A program made the position numbers and the translations under genes. A stretch of 7,620 bases of DNA from positions 1-7,620 of the forward strand of contig JAITLF010000028.1 of assembly GCA_031278025.1 (NCBI GenBank), written 5' to 3'. This DNA comes from Treponema sp. (lineage in GTDB: Bacteria; Spirochaetota; Spirochaetia; Treponematales; Breznakiellaceae). Shown here in pieces: positions 5,751 to 7,620 of this stretch; position 1 is the stretch's first letter, and every line of letters starts with the position of its first letter. The notes below the pieces were generated by a model. That model searched no databases, had not been told where the DNA came from, and was given only the letters and a program-made list of their open reading frames with translations.

Positions 5751-7336
5751 AGGCTGTTCCGCCCCCTCCGGAAGGGGAAGGATCTTCCCGGACTTTGGCG
5801 CGCCGCGGTTCCACCCTGTCCCTGCTTACCCTGGGTTCCCGAATCCTGGGCCTGGTCCGGGAGATGGCCAAGGCGAGCCTTTTGGGGACCAGCGCCCTGT
5901 CAGACGCCTTTTCCGTGGCCTTCATGCTCCCCAACCTGTTCCGCCGCCTCTTTGCCGAAGGGTCTATCGCGGTGGCCTTTATCCCTACCTTTACGGAATA
6001 CCTGTTGGAAGCCGATCGCGCCGCAATCAGGGAATTCCTCTCGTGTATCTTCACCCTCCTCAGCTTCTTCGTCTCGCTGGCGACGGCCCTGGGAATCCTT
6101 CTCGCCCCCCTTGTTGTGCCGTTCTTTGGCATAGAGGAACTGGACGAGACCGTCCTGCTTACCCGGCTGATGTTCCCCTTCCTGGCCTTCATCTCCCTGG
6201 CGGCTCTGTTCCAGGGTATTCTGAACAGCGTCCGCGTATTTGCCCCCTCCGGCCTCGCGCCTATTGTCCTCAACCTGATAACCATACTCTGCGCCTACGG
6301 GCTTTCCCCGTTCACCAAAAACCCCGCCCGGGCCCTGGCCTGGGGCATACTCCTGGGCGGCTTCCTGGAGGCGGCGGTTCAGTTTCCCTTTGTCCGGAGA
6401 AAGGGGTTCCGCTTCTTTTTCACCGGCCTCAGACGGGCTATCGCGAACCGCGGAACCCGGAAAGTCCTGCGCCTTATCGGGCCCACGATTGTGGGCATGG
6501 CGGCCTACCAGATCAACGACCTGGTCTCCACCGCCCTGGCGGGGAACGCCGGGGAAGGGGTGGTATCCAGCCTGCAATATTCCCTGCGGCTTCAAGAGCT
6601 CATTCTGGGGGTTTTCGCGGTCTCTTTGGGGACGGTGCTTCTGCCGGACCTGGCGGAAGACGCCAAGACCGGCCGGTGGGACCAGTACAATGAACGGCTC
6701 ATTACGGCGATGGACATCATTGCCCTTATCACCGTCCCAATCACCATCTTTTCCCTGGCACAAGGGGAGGTTTTGATACGCCTGCTCTTCCAAACCCGGA
6801 GCTTTGACGAAGCTTCCGTGGCCCTTACCTATTCGGCCTTCCGCTGCCACATGCCGGGACTCTTTTTCATCGCCCTAAACCGCATCCTGGCCCCGGCCTT
6901 CTACGCGCAAAGCGATCCCCGGTCCCCCACCCTGGCGGGTATCTTCTCCTGTGCCGTGAACATAGCCCTGGCCGCTTTCCTGTCGGGCCCCTTTCAGGGC
7001 GCGGGGATCGCTGCGGCCCTTACCCTGGCCAGCGGGGTAAACACCGCCCTCCTCCTCGCCTTCCTCGGAAGAAACTCCCGCATCGCCGTGGGCAGGGCCC
7101 TGAAATCGGCGCTGCTCTACACCCTCAAGCTGGCCTTTTTTTCGGCGCTTGCCGTCCTCCCCGTGGTATCTCTCAAGGCCGCCCTGGTAAGCCGATTCGC
7201 GGGCCGGGGGCGGTTCATCGCCTACGGCGTCCCCTTCGCGGCCAGCGCCCTGGTCTTCGCCGCGGCGGGAATCCTCCTCCTCGCCATAAGCCGGGACAAA
7301 CACCTGCGGACTGCGGCAGGGGTACTGCGGAAATAA
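5747..7336 (+). CDS. murJ: Lipid II flippase MurJ (MviN family)
   Basis: MurJ flips the undecaprenyl-linked peptidoglycan precursor lipid II to the outer face of the cytoplasmic membrane. The 529-residue protein is hydrophobic throughout, consistent with the 14 transmembrane helices of the family. The N-terminal signature is strong: LGSRILGLVRE (29-39), ALSDAFSVAFMLPNLFRRLF (50-69) and AEGSIAVAFIPTF. Arg32, Arg38, Asp53 and Arg66 match the essential Arg18, Arg24, Asp39 and Arg52 of the E. coli protein with a constant offset of 14. That offset comes from a short Pro-rich cytoplasmic extension before the first helix. The length is normal for the family. GGAGG at 5732-5736 lies 10 bp before the ATG, which overlaps the ugpQ stop (ATGA). 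The TAA stop at 7334-7336 is followed in the same frame by an open reading through the 21-bp repeat array to the window end. Confidence 0.96.
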   Translation: MKAVPPPPEGEGSSRTLARRGSTLSLLTLGSRILGLVREMAKASLLGTSALSDAFSVAFMLPNLFRRLFAEGSIAVAFIPTFTEYLLEADRAAIREFLSCIFTLLSFFVSLATALGILLAPLVVPFFGIEELDETVLLTRLMFPFLAFISLAALFQGILNSVRVFAPSGLAPIVLNLITILCAYGLSPFTKNPARALAWGILLGGFLEAAVQFPFVRRKGFRFFFTGLRRAIANRGTRKVLRLIGPTIVGMAAYQINDLVSTALAGNAGEGVVSSLQYSLRLQELILGVFAVSLGTVLLPDLAEDAKTGRWDQYNERLITAMDIIALITVPITIFSLAQGEVLIRLLFQTRSFDEASVALTYSAFRCHMPGLFFIALNRILAPAFYAQSDPRSPTLAGIFSCAVNIALAAFLSGPFQGAGIAAALTLASGVNTALLLAFLGRNSRIAVGRALKSALLYTLKLAFFSALAVLPVVSLKAALVSRFAGRGRFIAYGVPFAASALVFAAAGILLLAISRDKHLRTAAGVLRK

Positions 7337-7350
7337 CAGGTAACGCGTCT

Positions 7351-7374
7351 GCTCCAAAACCCGCGCTTTGGGGT
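7351..7374 (+). other. Small stem-loop between murJ and the repeat array
   Basis: CCAAA (7354-7358) pairs with TTTGG (7367-7371), and the stem extends outward by three pairs, two of them G-U (7351-7353 with 7372-7374), around an 8-nt loop. It lies 14 nt after the murJ stop. No U tract follows, so it is not a standard intrinsic terminator, but it might protect the 3' end or act together with the palindromic repeats that begin 12 nt later. Confidence 0.3.
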
Positions 7375-7386
7375 CAGCGTCCCGGT

Positions 7387-7620
7387 ATTCCTGATCAGAA
7401 ATGGAGCATTCCTGATCAAGAATGGAGCGTTCCTGATCAAGAATGGAGCGTTCCTGATCAAGAATGGAGCGTTCCTGATCAAGAATGGAGCATTCCTGAT
7501 CAAGAATGGAGCGTTCCTGATCAAGAATGGAGCATTCTTGATCAAGAATGGAGCATTCTTGATCAGGAATGGAGCATTCTTGATCAGCAATGGAGCATTC
7601 TTGATCAGCAATGGAGCGTT
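7387..7620. repeat. Array of 21-bp palindromic tandem repeats (11 full copies, runs off the window)
   Basis: Eleven complete 21-bp units start at 7387 and every 21 bp up to 7597; a twelfth begins at 7618. Taken from the dyad, a unit is TGATCAAGAATG, then GAG, then CATTCT or CGTTCC leading into the next TGATCA. Variation is limited to a few positions: A or G at the first unit base, CC or CT before TGATCA, and AAG, GAA, AGG or AGC after it. There are two symmetry centres per unit, the TGATCA palindrome and GAATG-GAG-CATTC. Where neighbouring units match (7518-7544 and 7539-7565) the two arms form a perfect 12-bp hairpin with a 3-nt GAG loop. Each unit contains one GATC, at 7393 and every 21 bp to 7603. 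The unit length is a multiple of 3, so two of three frames are open on each strand. Confidence 0.95.

Noticed and set aside
5900..6850. A 316-codon minus-strand open frame inside murJ
   Set aside because: It is antisense to the strongly conserved MurJ core, and its translation is Gly/Gln/Glu/Arg-rich without any recognisable domain, a typical shadow of GC-rich coding DNA.
7387..7620. A CRISPR array
   Set aside because: The 21-bp units are directly adjacent without unique spacers, and no cas genes are present.

Overview
The window reads as chromosomal DNA from a spirochaete, most likely a Treponema-like (Treponematales) bacterium of the gut-associated, GC-rich kind. This rests on the protein flavour (the RsmE variant motif GSERGW, an OmpA-family protein with a spirochaete-like layout) and on a remnant of a retroviral-type aspartic protease of a sort I associate with treponeme genomes. 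It is inference from recognition, not from a search.

Layout. Positions 1-228 hold a very long poly-C tract (35 C, A, 9 C) and a non-coding leader with a stem-loop. On the + strand follows a tight three-gene run: a secreted TlpA/ResA-like thioredoxin (229-834), the membrane thiol-electron carrier CcdA (824-1798, overlapping by 11 bp) and the 16S rRNA methyltransferase RsmE (1806-2681). TlpA and CcdA should act together: CcdA carries reducing power from cytoplasmic thioredoxin to the exported TlpA-like protein. The last ~37 codons of rsmE do not look like RsmE. They join, across an in-frame TAG and one frameshift, to the C-terminal half of a clan AA aspartic protease (remnant about 2568-2839). 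About 260 bp of AT-richer DNA without a convincing long gene follows (2840-3099). It contains one 18-codon minus-strand ORF with an excellent ribosome-binding site.

On the - strand, 4446-3100 encodes a secreted OmpA-family protein with an unrecognised ~300-residue N-terminal part and a C-terminal peptidoglycan-binding domain. A short divergent promoter region (4447-4488) separates it from a + strand run joined by ATGA overlaps: a coiled-coil protein of unknown function (4489-4956), a cytoplasmic glycerophosphodiester phosphodiesterase (4953-5750) and the lipid II flippase MurJ (5747-7336). The last two are envelope related (phospholipid turnover and peptidoglycan export).

The window ends in a striking array of 21-bp repeats (7387-7620, running off the end). 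Each unit holds two dyad centres, so the array can fold into serial hairpins or present a TGATCA palindrome every two helical turns. It also encodes near-identical heptapeptides on both strands. The array, the rsmE/protease junction and the poly-C tract are the parts most worth a second look. I see no tRNA, rRNA, CRISPR array, complete insertion sequence or obvious defence system.
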